DNA of 64,000 bases from Bacteroidota bacterium (GTDB lineage Bacteria > Bacteroidota > Bacteroidia > UBA4408): contig JADKCP010000004.1 in NCBI GenBank assembly GCA_016718805.1, positions 310,001 through 374,000 of the forward strand, given 5' to 3'. Numbering within the stretch: the first letter of the stretch is position 1; each line of letters begins with the position of its first letter. Below the pieces are notes generated by a model that worked only from the letters and a program-made list of their open reading frames with translations, was not told the DNA's origin and searched no databases. Made by a program: the position numbers and the translations under genes. Of this stretch, positions 36,348 to 46,900 are shown one piece after another.

Positions 36348-38165
36348 ATGGCAAAAGAAATTGAACTTGCTTTACAACAAATTATTAAATCGCTTCCCGA
36401 TAAGCCGGGTGTATATCAGTACTTTGACAAAGAGCAAAAAATAATTTATGTAGGAAAAGCAAAAAGTCTCAAAAAAAGAGTTAGCTCCTATTTTAATCGT
36501 GATAACTACGAAAATAACAAGACACAAGTGCTTGTTAAACACATTTGCGATATCAAAGTTATTTTGGTTGAAACTGAATTGGATGCCTTGTTGTTGGAAA
36601 ACAATCTCATCAAGAAGTATCAACCTCGCTATAATGTTCTTTTAAAAGACGACAAAACTTATCCCTGGATTTGCATTAAAAATGAGCGCTTCCCAAGAGT
36701 ATTTTCAACACGTAATGTAATCAAGGACGGTTCTATTTATTTTGGACCTTATGGTTCCGGAAAAATGATGCATACCTTACTCGACCTTATTCATCACCTT
36801 TTTCCTTTACGCAATTGTAACCTCAATTTAAATGAGGAAAATATTGAAAAAAACAAGTTCAAAGTTTGTCTCGAATATCATTTAGGAAATTGCAAAGGTC
36901 CTTGCGAAGGACTGCAAACACTCAGAGATTACAACGAACAGATTGATGCAATTAAAAACATCATAAAAGGAAATATTTCGGAAGTACAAAAGCAGCTTAG
37001 TACATTGATGCATGCCTTTGCTGCAAATTTTGAATTTGAAAAAGCTCAATTGGTTAAATTAAAACTCGAACAACTCGAAAAATATCAAAGCAAGTCTACC
37101 GTTGTTAATCCTAGTATTACCAATGTTGATGTTTACTCCATAGCGAGCGATGAACAATTTGGTTACGTTAATTTTTTGAAAGTGGTGAATGGTTCCATCA
37201 TTCAAGCTCACACCATCGAACTTAAAAAGAAACTCGACGAAAGTACAGATGAATTATTACGTATTGCCATTGCCGACTTACGACTTCGCTTTGAAAGTAC
37301 AACCCGCGAAATTATTGTTCCCTTTGTACCCGATTTAGAAATTGAAGATGTAAGTTTTATTGTACCTCAGCGAGGTGATAAGAAAAAGTTACTCGAGTTG
37401 AGTGAACGTAATGTTGAATATTATCGAAAAGAAAAACAAAAACAAGCCGATTTAGTAGACCCTGAACGACATACTAAACGAATATTAGCTCAACTCAAAA
37501 AAGACTTACGCTTACAAGAAGAGCCCCGTCACATTGAATGTTTCGATAATTCAAATTTTCAGGGAGCATTTCCGGTTTCAGCTATGACTGTTTTTAAAGA
37601 TGCTAAACCCAGTAAAAAAGACTATCGGCATTTTACAATAAAAACGGTGGAAGGCCCCAATGACTTTGCTTCTATGGAAGAAGTTATTTATCGTCGTTAT
37701 AAACGAATGATAGAAGAAAATCAGGAAGTACCTCAACTCATTGTAATTGATGGAGGAAAAGGGCAATTGAGTTCGGCCATGGAAAGTTTAGATAAACTTG
37801 GCCTCAGAGGAAAAATTACGGTAATTGGAATAGCTAAAAAACTCGAAGAAATTTTCTATCCGGGAGATTCTATTCCGATGTACTTGGATAAAAAAGGTGA
37901 GTCGTTGAAAGTGCTTCAACACATTCGTGACGAAGCGCATCGCTTTGGAATTACACATCACCGAAATCGACGTGATAAAGCAACATTAAAAAGTGAGCTC
38001 ACCGACATTAAAGGAATCAGTTATAACACGGCACAAAAACTACTTTGGAAATTTAAATCGGTAAAAGTTATTCGAGAAACCTCAGAAAGTGAATTAGCTG
38101 CTGTTATCGGCAAATCAAAAGCACTGTTGGTGTACACTCATTTTCATCCAAACAGCATTCAATAA
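36348..38165 (+). CDS. uvrC: Excinuclease ABC subunit C
   Basis: UvrC makes both incisions around a DNA lesion after UvrB loading. The 605-residue protein shows the N-terminal GIY-YIG nuclease (PGVYQYFDKEQKIIYVGKAK), the cysteine segment LGNCKGPCEGL, a UVR motif that pairs with UvrB (FAANFEFEKAQLVKLKLEQL), the RNase H-like endonuclease domain (ECFDNSNFQGAFPVSAMTVF, VIDGGKGQLSSA) and C-terminal helix-hairpin-helix sequence (DIKGISYNTAQKLLWKF). Length is normal. It overlaps the convergent SGNH hydrolase gene by 7 bases. Together with mfd this places two excision-repair genes within 9 kb. Confidence 0.97.
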   Translation: MAKEIELALQQIIKSLPDKPGVYQYFDKEQKIIYVGKAKSLKKRVSSYFNRDNYENNKTQVLVKHICDIKVILVETELDALLLENNLIKKYQPRYNVLLKDDKTYPWICIKNERFPRVFSTRNVIKDGSIYFGPYGSGKMMHTLLDLIHHLFPLRNCNLNLNEENIEKNKFKVCLEYHLGNCKGPCEGLQTLRDYNEQIDAIKNIIKGNISEVQKQLSTLMHAFAANFEFEKAQLVKLKLEQLEKYQSKSTVVNPSITNVDVYSIASDEQFGYVNFLKVVNGSIIQAHTIELKKKLDESTDELLRIAIADLRLRFESTTREIIVPFVPDLEIEDVSFIVPQRGDKKKLLELSERNVEYYRKEKQKQADLVDPERHTKRILAQLKKDLRLQEEPRHIECFDNSNFQGAFPVSAMTVFKDAKPSKKDYRHFTIKTVEGPNDFASMEEVIYRRYKRMIEENQEVPQLIVIDGGKGQLSSAMESLDKLGLRGKITVIGIAKKLEEIFYPGDSIPMYLDKKGESLKVLQHIRDEAHRFGITHHRNRRDKATLKSELTDIKGISYNTAQKLLWKFKSVKVIRETSESELAAVIGKSKALLVYTHFHPNSIQ

Positions 38166-39424
38166 ACGACTAGTTTGTGCGTTGCGACTGTTAGATTTGA
38201 ACTTGTATAAATTCCAACAAAATACACTCCTTTTGAGAGTGCAACTTTTACACGAGTGCTTATGGTTGTTTGTAGCACCAATTTACCGCTTTCATCAAAA
38301 ACTTTTAGCATGTTGTGATGATTAACATGTTCTCCAGTAATCGCAATTTCTTGAAGCAAACTGTTGTATGAAATCTGCCAATTATCATTTTTTGTTTCAT
38401 CATGCATGCCTGCGGTAGTTACAATAATTGTATCGGTATAAGATGCTGTATCATGGCACATGTTGGTCGCCGTTAATTTTACCGGGTACACTCCTATCCC
38501 ACTATACACATGCTCAGGATTTAACAAGTTGGAATTTGTTCCATCGCCAAAATCCCAATTAACCGAAGCTGTATTAATGGAAGTATTGGTAAATTGTAAG
38601 CTATCGCCATGTTGTGAATAGGTAAAATTGCTAAATGGAATGTTGCCCGATGAATACCAATTTGACAAACTATCAAAAACAGTTTTATTGGATTGCTGCT
38701 GTATTTGCAAAGCGTCAGTTAGAGGAACACCTGCTGGTGCAAAATTGCCATTGACCTTTGTATGAAAAAAACTAGAATAAAACACACATGCTGCAGCATA
38801 AGAACCGTAAATACTTGGATGACTTTCATCGCTTTGATACAAATCAAAAGAGGGGTTTTGCTGAATTAATTCGCGCCACACAATTCCAACAGGAGCAACA
38901 GATGCATTGTTTTGTTGTGCCATTAATAAATACGAAGAACGCAGTCTAGCTTGCATTCCTGCATAAGTACAAACCGGAGGATAAGCTGCACAATTGAAAG
39001 TATCGCCATTTTTACGTCCCCAAGTCAAATAAAAAATTGTTTGTGCACAACTATCTGCAGCATGCACCAAGCTATCCAATTTGTGCGCATAAGGTAAAAC
39101 CCCAGTTGCAACTTGAGAAGGTGAAAAAGAGGGCTCTTGACTTTGTGCTTGAATAACTACATAGTCCCAATTACCTTGTGCAATTTTTGAAAGCGTGATT
39201 GCATTTATTGAATGGCCATATAAAGTCATACCACCCGGAACATTACTATCGTAAAATAAAGAATCGCCCTTTGTAGAAGCGATTTGCGATACTAGTAAGG
39301 GCAAATTATTTACATCGGTATAACTGTTACCAATAAATAAAACGCGTTTAATAGTAGTTGCTCTGGCCGAACTTACAAGCAATGTAATAATGTATAATAT
39401 AACTAAAATTCGTTTAAAGTGCAT
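38159..39424 (-). CDS. Secreted SGNH hydrolase-like protein with PKD and T9SS sorting domains
   Basis: A 421-residue exported protein. After a signal peptide (MHFKRILVILYIITLLVSSARA) the SGNH hydrolase fold starts with VLFIGNSYTDVNNLP, where the Ser of GNSYT is the candidate nucleophile, and continues with WDYVVIQAQSQEP. It ends with DESHPSIYGSYAAA, giving the Asp and His of the triad. A PKD domain follows near residues 270-340 (VNWDFGDGTNSN, NPEHVYSGIGVYPVKL). A type A sorting domain closes the protein (LKVFDESGKLVL, LSKGVYFVGIYT). The likely substrate is an ester or acetylated glycan, but this is not determined. It starts 3 bases after the gpsA stop and is the last gene of the lysS operon. 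Confidence 0.82.
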   Translation of the reverse strand: MHFKRILVILYIITLLVSSARATTIKRVLFIGNSYTDVNNLPLLVSQIASTKGDSLFYDSNVPGGMTLYGHSINAITLSKIAQGNWDYVVIQAQSQEPSFSPSQVATGVLPYAHKLDSLVHAADSCAQTIFYLTWGRKNGDTFNCAAYPPVCTYAGMQARLRSSYLLMAQQNNASVAPVGIVWRELIQQNPSFDLYQSDESHPSIYGSYAAACVFYSSFFHTKVNGNFAPAGVPLTDALQIQQQSNKTVFDSLSNWYSSGNIPFSNFTYSQHGDSLQFTNTSINTASVNWDFGDGTNSNLLNPEHVYSGIGVYPVKLTATNMCHDTASYTDTIIVTTAGMHDETKNDNWQISYNSLLQEIAITGEHVNHHNMLKVFDESGKLVLQTTISTRVKVALSKGVYFVGIYTSSNLTVATHKLVVY

Positions 39425-39427
39425 GTG

Positions 39428-40423
39428 TTAACTCAGCTTTTCGGTTAGTAATTTTATTTCAATACCGGGCGATATTTTTTCATAAATAATATTGTACACT
39501 GCATTGGTAATCGGCATACTCACTTGATAAGTTTTGTTGATCTCGTGAATGCACTTTACGGCATAGTAGCCTTCAGCAATCATTTCCATTTCCATTTGTG
39601 CAAACTTCACCGAATAACCTTTACCCAACATATTTCCAAAGGTACGGTTGCGGCTAAATTGTGAATAGGCCGTCACCAGCAAATCGCCTAAATATGCTGA
39701 ACTTTTAATATCTCGGTCAATTGGATGCACTGCATCAACAAAGCGTTTAATTTCCTGAATAGCATTCGAAATTAATACTGCTTGAAAATTATCCCCATAT
39801 CCAAGTCCGTGACAAATACCACTAGCAATAGCAAAAACATTTTTTAACACGGCAGCGTATTCAGTGCCATAAATATCATCGCTAACTGTTGCTTTAATAT
39901 ATCGGCAACTCAAATAGCTCACCAGTAGTTTTGATATACTTGCTGTTTGAGATGCAATGGTTAAATACGAGAGCTTTTCCATGGCCACTTCTTCGGCATG
40001 ACATGGGCCTGAAATAACACCAAAATTTTCAAACGGAACGTGGTATTTCTGTTTAAAAAATTCGCCGATAATTAAGTTTCCATCGGGCACAATTCCTTTA
40101 ATAGCACTAATAATGATTTTATCTTTTAAGGAATCTGCAGAAATTGACTTTAATGATTCTTCAATAAAAGCCGCAGGAACCGCCATCACCAGAATGTCGA
40201 ATTGCTTAACGAGTGACGTTAAATCTGCATCGATTACCAATTTGTCCACATCAAATTCAACTGAACTCAGGTAATGCGGATTGTGTTTGAATTTTTTAAT
40301 AAAGGAAACAGAATCCTTACTACGCATCCACCAGCCAACTTGCTCAACGTTATTTAACAGCATTTTTACAATTGCCGTAGCCCAGCTACCTCCGCCAATT
40401 ACTGCTATTGATTTAGTTCCCAT
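39428..40423 (-). CDS. gpsA: NAD(P)-dependent glycerol-3-phosphate dehydrogenase
   Basis: The enzyme reduces dihydroxyacetone phosphate to sn-glycerol-3-phosphate, the backbone for phospholipid synthesis. The 331-residue protein has the N-terminal Rossmann motif IAVIGGGSWATAIVKML, the VMAVPAAFIEESL and SAIKGIVPDGN segments, ISGPCHAEEVA, and the catalytic helix region YAAVLKNVFAIASGICHGLGYGDN. The C-terminal part contains RNRTFGNMLGKG, matching the family RN..FG..LG.G pattern. It starts 7 bases after the membrane-protein gene and belongs to the lysS operon. Identification is secure. Confidence 0.95.
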   Translation of the reverse strand: MGTKSIAVIGGGSWATAIVKMLLNNVEQVGWWMRSKDSVSFIKKFKHNPHYLSSVEFDVDKLVIDADLTSLVKQFDILVMAVPAAFIEESLKSISADSLKDKIIISAIKGIVPDGNLIIGEFFKQKYHVPFENFGVISGPCHAEEVAMEKLSYLTIASQTASISKLLVSYLSCRYIKATVSDDIYGTEYAAVLKNVFAIASGICHGLGYGDNFQAVLISNAIQEIKRFVDAVHPIDRDIKSSAYLGDLLVTAYSQFSRNRTFGNMLGKGYSVKFAQMEMEMIAEGYYAVKCIHEINKTYQVSMPITNAVYNIIYEKISPGIEIKLLTEKLS

Positions 40424-40430
40424 ATTTTTT

Positions 40431-41330
40431 TTACTGCTGATTTTCAGCTAAGGTAATTATTTGCCATTTAAATTTTACAGTGGGTTGAACTAGAGTTGAA
40501 TCACTGCACCTAAATCGAATTTCATTCACTTTTCTACCTTTTAGTCCATCGCTTATTCTTTCTATTAGCGGATTTACCCACAGTCCGTTTACTGCGTTTT
40601 CAGGAATTATACGAAAGGTTTTTTGATTGCCATTATCCAATTTATAATCCATAAAATACAATGCATCCCTGTACATTGCTTTGCGAAGTTTTCCAAAAAA
40701 ATTATTCTTAAAAGTTGTTTTAATTCGAATAATGCTCAATGAATCTGTTGGAACAGCAATCCATTTATTCCATTCTCCAGCTTGCTCATCGCCTTCCACA
40801 ATAAAATCAAAATTGAGTCGTTCACTTCGTTTAAATAACACATGTTCCGAATCGGATTGTACTATCTGATACTTATTAAATAAAGTGAGAATGGTAAAAG
40901 GTTCGTCATTTAAAAAATAACGATTATCAAAACAATCTACTCCTCCATTTGGCTTATCCATATCCCATAAATAGTAGCTTGCAGCTTTAGTTGAGGATAT
41001 AAATTTTGCATTATTCTCATCGAGCCAGGGAGTATAAGCTCCACTTTGCAAATTCGGCCGCGGTTGCCAATTAAGCTTGTTTGCCGCAACATAGGTGAGT
41101 TCCCATGGAAAAAAATCAACTGTTGATGTACCTATTTTCTGGGTAATGGAAGGGATAAGTACACGTGATTGTAAATTTTTGTTTGATTGCATTTCAGCTT
41201 CGTTTAATAAGTCTTCATACTGAAAACAAACACGAATAAAATTTTTAACTCCACTTAATGGAAATTGTGTTTCAAGCGTATACATTCCTGTTGCTTTCAT
41301 ACTTTGAAAAAACAATAAAAGTGTAAGCAC
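40431..41330 (-). CDS. C-terminal part of a frameshifted membrane protein
   Basis: As it stands this frame gives a 299-residue product starting at an in-frame GTG (VLTLLLFFQSMKATGMYT). The same frame is open further upstream to 41413 and encodes another membrane helix (LILFSALVILLS, IVSVASLVLTLLLFFQS), which completes the membrane domain of the upstream gene. The remaining 270 residues are soluble and probably extracytoplasmic, with no known motif (VDFFPWELTYVAANKLNW, SYYLWDMDKPNGGVDCFDN). I interpret this and the upstream gene as one protein of about 618 residues, broken by loss of one base in the short A run at 41407-41410. Function is unknown. Confidence 0.65.
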   Translation of the reverse strand: MLTLLLFFQSMKATGMYTLETQFPLSGVKNFIRVCFQYEDLLNEAEMQSNKNLQSRVLIPSITQKIGTSTVDFFPWELTYVAANKLNWQPRPNLQSGAYTPWLDENNAKFISSTKAASYYLWDMDKPNGGVDCFDNRYFLNDEPFTILTLFNKYQIVQSDSEHVLFKRSERLNFDFIVEGDEQAGEWNKWIAVPTDSLSIIRIKTTFKNNFFGKLRKAMYRDALYFMDYKLDNGNQKTFRIIPENAVNGLWVNPLIERISDGLKGRKVNEIRFRCSDSTLVQPTVKFKWQIITLAENQQ

Positions 41331-41395
41331 CAGCGAGGCAACGGATACAATTTTTAGTGGTTTAGAAAGCAGTATAACCAGTGCTGAAAAAAGTA

Positions 41396-42286
41396 TCAGG
41401 TAATCGAAAAGAACTTAAGGTGATAATTTTCTTCTCGCGAAAAAGCATATTTCCAAGCTGCAAGTAAAGCAAGTAGGGAAATTAGATACATAAGTGAAAT
41501 CGCCTTTTGCCGCAATAAAAATGGAAGCGAAAAAAAACAAAGAGCAAAGCAAAAAAGCAAATACCAATTATTTGAAACTTCCAAAATCATTGCACTCGAA
41601 TTTCCGGTACTCAATTGCCAAGTTCCCACTAAATAGGCATAAATACCTTTCACATTTCCATATAAAGCCAGCCAAATCACTAAAAAGAAAAGTACTGCCG
41701 AAAAAAGTAACACCGAAACATCATCAAGATTTTTGGTTTTCACCCAAGTATATATGCCATAACTACCAAGTATTGAAAGACTCATCAAACCGAAAGATGA
41801 TTTAACTAACAGCGCCGTTATAGATAACACTGCTCCGAGAATTAAAAACCAATTTTTGTTATTGAAATGATGTAGCAACATACAAATGCTTACTGCTCCA
41901 ACGAAAATAAAGTCGAGATAAAACCAATTACTTACTACAAAGGCAAGTGTGCCATGCAATAACCAATAGCTTGAATTAACTTGCTTTCCCAAATAAATAA
42001 AGAGAACAATAAATAAAAAACGAAGTAAGGATACTACTACAACCCCTATTAAAAAATTATGTGCTATAGCTTGAGGAAAATATAAAAAACCCAAAGGGCC
42101 ATAGGTATAAATTACCTCGGTTCCAAAAGGAATATCGTGTGCAAAAATATAATTAAGACCAAAAGCATAAGACGGGTCAAGGCCTGTTTCTATGGTTGGA
42201 TTAAAGGCATAGAACGATCCAATAAATACCAAAAATGAAAGCGGAAACAAATAATTAAAAGGGATTTGTAGTGCTTTCAAATTCAA
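41396..42286 (-). CDS. N-terminal membrane part of a frameshifted protein
   Basis: A 296-residue polytopic inner-membrane segment with about eight hydrophobic helices. The N-terminal pattern GLDPSYAFGLNYIFAHDIPF and VIYTYGPLGFLYFP is typical of large bacterial membrane proteins that resemble GT-C glycosyltransferases in layout. The frame ends at TGA shortly after YHLKFFSIT, in the middle of a helix that continues in the other frame. Adding one T to the minus-strand TTTT run restores KFFFDYLILFSALV and joins it to the downstream frame without a stop. It starts 7 bases after the lysS stop. Whether the break is a real mutation or a sequencing error cannot be decided here. Confidence 0.7.
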   Translation of the reverse strand: MNLKALQIPFNYLFPLSFLVFIGSFYAFNPTIETGLDPSYAFGLNYIFAHDIPFGTEVIYTYGPLGFLYFPQAIAHNFLIGVVVVSLLRFLFIVLFIYLGKQVNSSYWLLHGTLAFVVSNWFYLDFIFVGAVSICMLLHHFNNKNWFLILGAVLSITALLVKSSFGLMSLSILGSYGIYTWVKTKNLDDVSVLLFSAVLFFLVIWLALYGNVKGIYAYLVGTWQLSTGNSSAMILEVSNNWYLLFCFALCFFSLPFLLRQKAISLMYLISLLALLAAWKYAFSREENYHLKFFSIT

Positions 42287-42293
42287 CTAGCAA

Positions 42294-43817
42294 TTAATTA
42301 GCAGCTTTTGCTTCAGGCCGCATTTGAGGAAAAAACAATACATCTTGTATTGAATTGGAATTGGTCATAATCATTGCCAATCGGTCGATACCTATTCCTA
42401 GTCCGGATGTAGGCGGCATTCCATAATCAATGGCACGTAAAAAATCTTCATCCAATTGCATGGCTTCTTCATCACCGCGTTTTGCCAATTCCAATTGCTC
42501 TTCAAAACGAGCTCGCTGATCAATAGGGTCGTTCAACTCTGAATAAGCGTTACAAATTTCCTTTCCATTGCAAATTGCTTCAAAACGCTCAACCAATCCT
42601 GGCATGCTACGGTGCTTTTTGGCAAGTGGCGACATTTCCTGAGGATAATCGGTAATAAACGTTGGTTGTATTAATAGTGCCTCACATTTTTCGCCAAAGA
42701 TTTCATCTATAATTTTTCCACGCCCCATGCTTTTATCAACATGAATTCCGATACTTACAGCAGCCTTTGACATTTGTTCTTCATCCATATCAGAAATATC
42801 AATGCCCGTAAATTCCTTGATGGCTTCATACATCGTGTATCGTTTCCAAGGACGGTGAAAATTAATGGTGTTGTCGCCCACTTGTACTTCGGTAGTTCCA
42901 TGAATATCCAGCGCAATTTTCTCAACCATTTCCTCCACCAAATTCATCATCCAATTATAATCTTTGTAAGCAACATACAATTCCATTTGTGTAAACTCCG
43001 GATTGTGAAATCGGCTCATACCTTCATTTCTAAAGTCTTTTGCAAACTCATACACTCCGTCAAAACCACCCACGATTAATTTTTTTAAATACAACTCATT
43101 CGCAATACGCAAGTACAATTTCATGTCTAATGTGTTGTGATGAGTATGAAATGGTCGAGCTGCAGCACCACCGTGAATGGGTTGTAAAATGGGAGTTTCT
43201 ACTTCCAGATAACCTTTGTTATTTAAAAAACTTCGCATTGAATTAGTGAGCTGAGTGCGCTTCTGAAAAGTATCCTTTACTTGTGGATTCACAATCAAAT
43301 CGAGGTAACGCATTCTGTAACGTTGCTCAGGATCGGTAAATGCATCAAACACATTTCCTTCATCGTCTGTTTTTACAACAGGTAATGGTTTTAAAGATTT
43401 ACAAAGTAGTTTTAAATTGGTAACGTGCAAAGTAGTTTCCCCTGTTTGTGTAGTAAATACATACCCTTGCACGCCAATAATATCACCTATATCAAGTAAT
43501 TTTTTAAACACAGTATTGTACATGGTTTTATCTTCTCCTTCGCAAATATCATCGCGGCGCACATAAATTTGAATTCGTCCGGTAGCATCCTGAATTTCAG
43601 CAAAAGCAGCATTTCCCATAATTCTACGGGTCATAATTCTTCCGGCTATGCTGATGTTTTTATACGAAATTTTATCGCGCTCGTAGTTTTCTGAGATATC
43701 CTTAGCATTTGAATTTACCTCGAATAAATCAGCCGGATAGGGATTTATACCGAGTTTGATAATTTCATTGAGACTGTTGCGTCTCACTACTTCCTGTTCG
43801 CTTAACTCTGTGCTCAT
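42294..43817 (-). CDS. lysS: Lysyl-tRNA synthetase, class II
   Basis: The enzyme charges tRNA-Lys in the cytoplasm. The 507-residue protein has an N-terminal OB-fold anticodon-binding domain (ISIAGRIMTRRIMGNAAFAE) and the class II catalytic core: motif 1 around NKGYLEVETPILQPIHGGAA, motif 2 FRNEGMSRFHNPEFTQME and motif 3 GLGIGIDRLAMIMTNS, ending with DVLFFPQMRPE. The length is standard. A TATATTTG box lies 17 bases before the ATG at 43817. It heads a close-packed operon with the membrane protein, gpsA and the SGNH hydrolase. Confidence 0.97.
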   Translation of the reverse strand: MSTELSEQEVVRRNSLNEIIKLGINPYPADLFEVNSNAKDISENYERDKISYKNISIAGRIMTRRIMGNAAFAEIQDATGRIQIYVRRDDICEGEDKTMYNTVFKKLLDIGDIIGVQGYVFTTQTGETTLHVTNLKLLCKSLKPLPVVKTDDEGNVFDAFTDPEQRYRMRYLDLIVNPQVKDTFQKRTQLTNSMRSFLNNKGYLEVETPILQPIHGGAAARPFHTHHNTLDMKLYLRIANELYLKKLIVGGFDGVYEFAKDFRNEGMSRFHNPEFTQMELYVAYKDYNWMMNLVEEMVEKIALDIHGTTEVQVGDNTINFHRPWKRYTMYEAIKEFTGIDISDMDEEQMSKAAVSIGIHVDKSMGRGKIIDEIFGEKCEALLIQPTFITDYPQEMSPLAKKHRSMPGLVERFEAICNGKEICNAYSELNDPIDQRARFEEQLELAKRGDEEAMQLDEDFLRAIDYGMPPTSGLGIGIDRLAMIMTNSNSIQDVLFFPQMRPEAKAAN

Positions 43818-43834
43818 TGGATTTTTAATTTTTG

Positions 43835-43842
43835 CAAATATA
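43835..43842 (-). promoter_or_regulatory. -7 box upstream of lysS
   Basis: The minus strand reads TATATTTG, matching TAnnTTTG, 17 bases before the lysS ATG. It is the likely start of the lysS-gpsA operon transcript. A -33 TTG is not evident. Confidence 0.45.
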
Positions 43843-43913
43843 GGTTACGGATATCGAATTTTTGCGAATGACTTTATGAATTTTAAATTCTCACTACTGC
43901 TGGCATAAATTCC

Positions 43914-43921
43914 TAATTTTG
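43914..43921 (+). promoter_or_regulatory. -7 box upstream of the repeat-rich T9SS protein
   Basis: TAATTTTG matches TAnnTTTG and lies 33 bases before the ATG at 43955. It supports that ATG over the TTG at 43919, which lies inside the box. Confidence 0.4.
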
Positions 43922-43954
43922 AGAGTTCTAATAAATAATCTTAATCCTATTACC

Positions 43955-46900
43955 ATGAAAACAAAACGCCATTTTATTATTCTTGTATTTTGTTTGATTC
44001 TGAAGGATTTAACTGCACAGCCTCCTGGCTGGGAGTGGGCGAAATCATTTGGAGGACACGAACGGGACGAGCAACATTGTGCTACTAAAGATGCGTATGG
44101 GAACTACTATGCTTCCGGGAATTTTAGTGGTCAGACTATTACCCTTGGAAATATTGTAGTAAACAAGGTGGGCGCCTTTTCAGGTGGTACCGATATATTT
44201 ATTGTAAAGTTTGATTCCACTGGAAATACCCTTTGGGCTAAAGCAGGTGGAGGAAATACGGTTGATAACGGGCTTGATATGGTAACCGATAGAGCTGGGA
44301 ATTTATATGTTACTGGATTTTTTAGTGGACTAACCTGTACTTTCGATTCAATTACGCTCAACACTATTTCCAATAAATCTATGTTTCTTTTGAAGTACAA
44401 TTCTTCAGGACATTTGATGTGGGCAAAATCACCAACAGGAGGCATTGACAATTGCGGAAATAGTGTTACTGTCGATTCTACCGGAAATATATATGTAACA
44501 GGTTATTACAAGAATTCAATTTCATTTGAATCAACAACGTACTTGAACTCAGGTGGAAAGGATATTTACATTGCTAAGTATAATTCAAATGGGGCAATTC
44601 TTTGGGTTAAAACATTAGGACAATCATTAGATGAAGAGACAAGTAAAGTTAAAACAGATAGAAAGGGGAATGTTTATGTCTGTGGACAATTTTCAAGTTC
44701 AACTATTACATGGGGAGGAGATACTTTACAAAATTCCAGTTTATTTAAAATGGATGCTTTCGTTTTCAAACTTGATTCTCTTGGTAATTCATTAAATGCT
44801 TTTTCCTTTGGAGGAAAACTTGATGAGTTTGTTAGCGATATGGCAATTGATTATTCAGGAAATATTGGTGTAACAGGGGGTTTTAGAAGTGATACGCTTA
44901 TTCTTGGATCTCGAAAATTCACCTGTAATGGGTCAGGAGACACGTATATTTTGCAATTTGACTCAACAGGAAATAAAACATGGGCTGCGGCTTTAGGTGG
45001 CCTGGCTGATGATGGGGGATCCAATATTCTTTTTAACAACAATGGCGGTTTATTGGTAGCTGTTAATTTTAGGAGCTCATCTTTTACACTTGGGAACTCC
45101 TATATCGTTAATACTAGTCCATATAATATTACTGACGATTTCTGCATTTTAAATTATGATTCAACTTTCCAACTTTCCTGGTGGAAAAAAAAAACAAGCG
45201 GGAGCCATAGCGATTTTTGCAAAAGTATCTTTCTAGATAGAAAAGGAGAAATTTTTGTGGCCGGAAGTTTTTATAGCGATCATATTTCCTTTGATAACAC
45301 ACTTATTGTTAACAGCTACGCAAATATCACCTGCGATTTTTTTATTGCTAAACTCTCTTGCCATACATATTCTACTAAGAATATTATTGCCTGTAACAAT
45401 TTCATTTCCCCAAGTGGAATTTACAACTGGACAAGTTCAGGAACATACATGGATACAATACCAAATGCGGCAGGGTGCGACAGCGTTATCTCCATCAATC
45501 TTACCATCAATACACTTAGCTCCAGTTCATCCCAAACAATTACAGCCTGCAACAATTTCATTTCTCCAAGTGGAATTTACAACTGGACAAGTTCCGGAAC
45601 ATACACCGATACAATTCCAAATGCTGCAGGATGCGATAGCGTTATCACTATAAATCTCACCATCAATACACTTAGCTCCAGTTCAACCCAAACAATTACA
45701 GCCTGCAACAATTACATTTCCCCAAGCGGAATTTACAATTGGACAAGTTCAGGAGTATACATGGATACCATACCAAATGCAGCGGCATGCGACAGTATTA
45801 TTACATTTGACCTCACCATAAATAACAGCTCAAGCTCATCTCAAACTGTTGCTACCTGTCAGTATTATATTTCACCCAGCGGTAATTTCATCTGGTCGGC
45901 TTCGGGAACATACTTGGATACAATTCCCAACCTTGCCGGTTGCGACAGCATTATTACCACTCAGCTCAGCATCAATGATAACGAAAGCAGCCTAATTCAA
46001 ACCGGCTGCGACAGCATTATTGTTAATGCACAAAAGTATACGCAAAGTGGCGTATATACTCAGGTGTTGACCAATAGCGCAGGCTGCGACAGTGTACTTA
46101 ATTTAAATCTAACCATTATAAACAGCAAAGATTCAACGCTTACACAAACAGCATGCGACAGCATTGTGGTAAATGGACAAAAATATATTTCAAGCGGAAC
46201 TTATTTACAAACACTTACCAATGCTTTTGGTTGTGACAGTGTACTCACTTTAATTCTTACTATCAATAATAGTAGTGATAGTACCTTAAGTGAAATCACC
46301 TGTTCTGAATTTACTTTAAACGGAATAACCTACAATTCAAGCGGAGTTTATACTCAAACCCTAACTACCACTTCAGGTTGCGACAGTATACTCACCTTGA
46401 ATTTAACGCTCAACTCTACTTCCAACATCCTTTCACAAACTGCCTGCGACAGTATAATTATTAACGGACAAAAATATGTTTCAAGTGGCGTGTATGCACA
46501 AACCTTTACCAATGCTGCTGGGTGTGATAGTTTACTCACACTCAATTTAACCATAAATCAAGGGACGATTCTCAACTCAACCACGAGTGCATGCCATAGT
46601 TATTTTACCAACGGAACAACTTTTACACAAAGTGGACTTTATCATTTGCCTTTTATGAATGCATTTGGTTGTGCGAGTGTTTTTAATTTAAACCTCACCA
46701 TATTTCACGCAGATACTGCTGTTATTCAAAATAGCAATTTACTTAACGCAAATGCTACTTCCGGCAGTTATCAGTGGATAGATTGCAACAATGGGAATTT
46801 AGCCATTGCAGGAGCAACATTCAATAGTTACACAGCAACAGCAAATGGTGCCTTCGCAGTTATTGTTACCCAGAATTTGTGTACTGATACTTCTTCCTGT

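Noticed and set aside
41396..41415. Programmed -1 frameshifting to make the full-length membrane protein.
   Set aside because: No X-XXY-YYZ slippery heptamer is in frame and no clear downstream structure was noted; an indel in the A run is simpler.
43919..43954. TTG start for the repeat-rich T9SS protein.
   Set aside because: It overlaps the -7 box, and the ATG at 43955 begins directly with a good signal peptide.
45255..45653. A 132-codon plus-strand frame inside the repeat-rich T9SS gene.
   Set aside because: It is a shifted reading of the 156-base repeats and is low in complexity; the main frame has the propeller, repeats and sorting domain.
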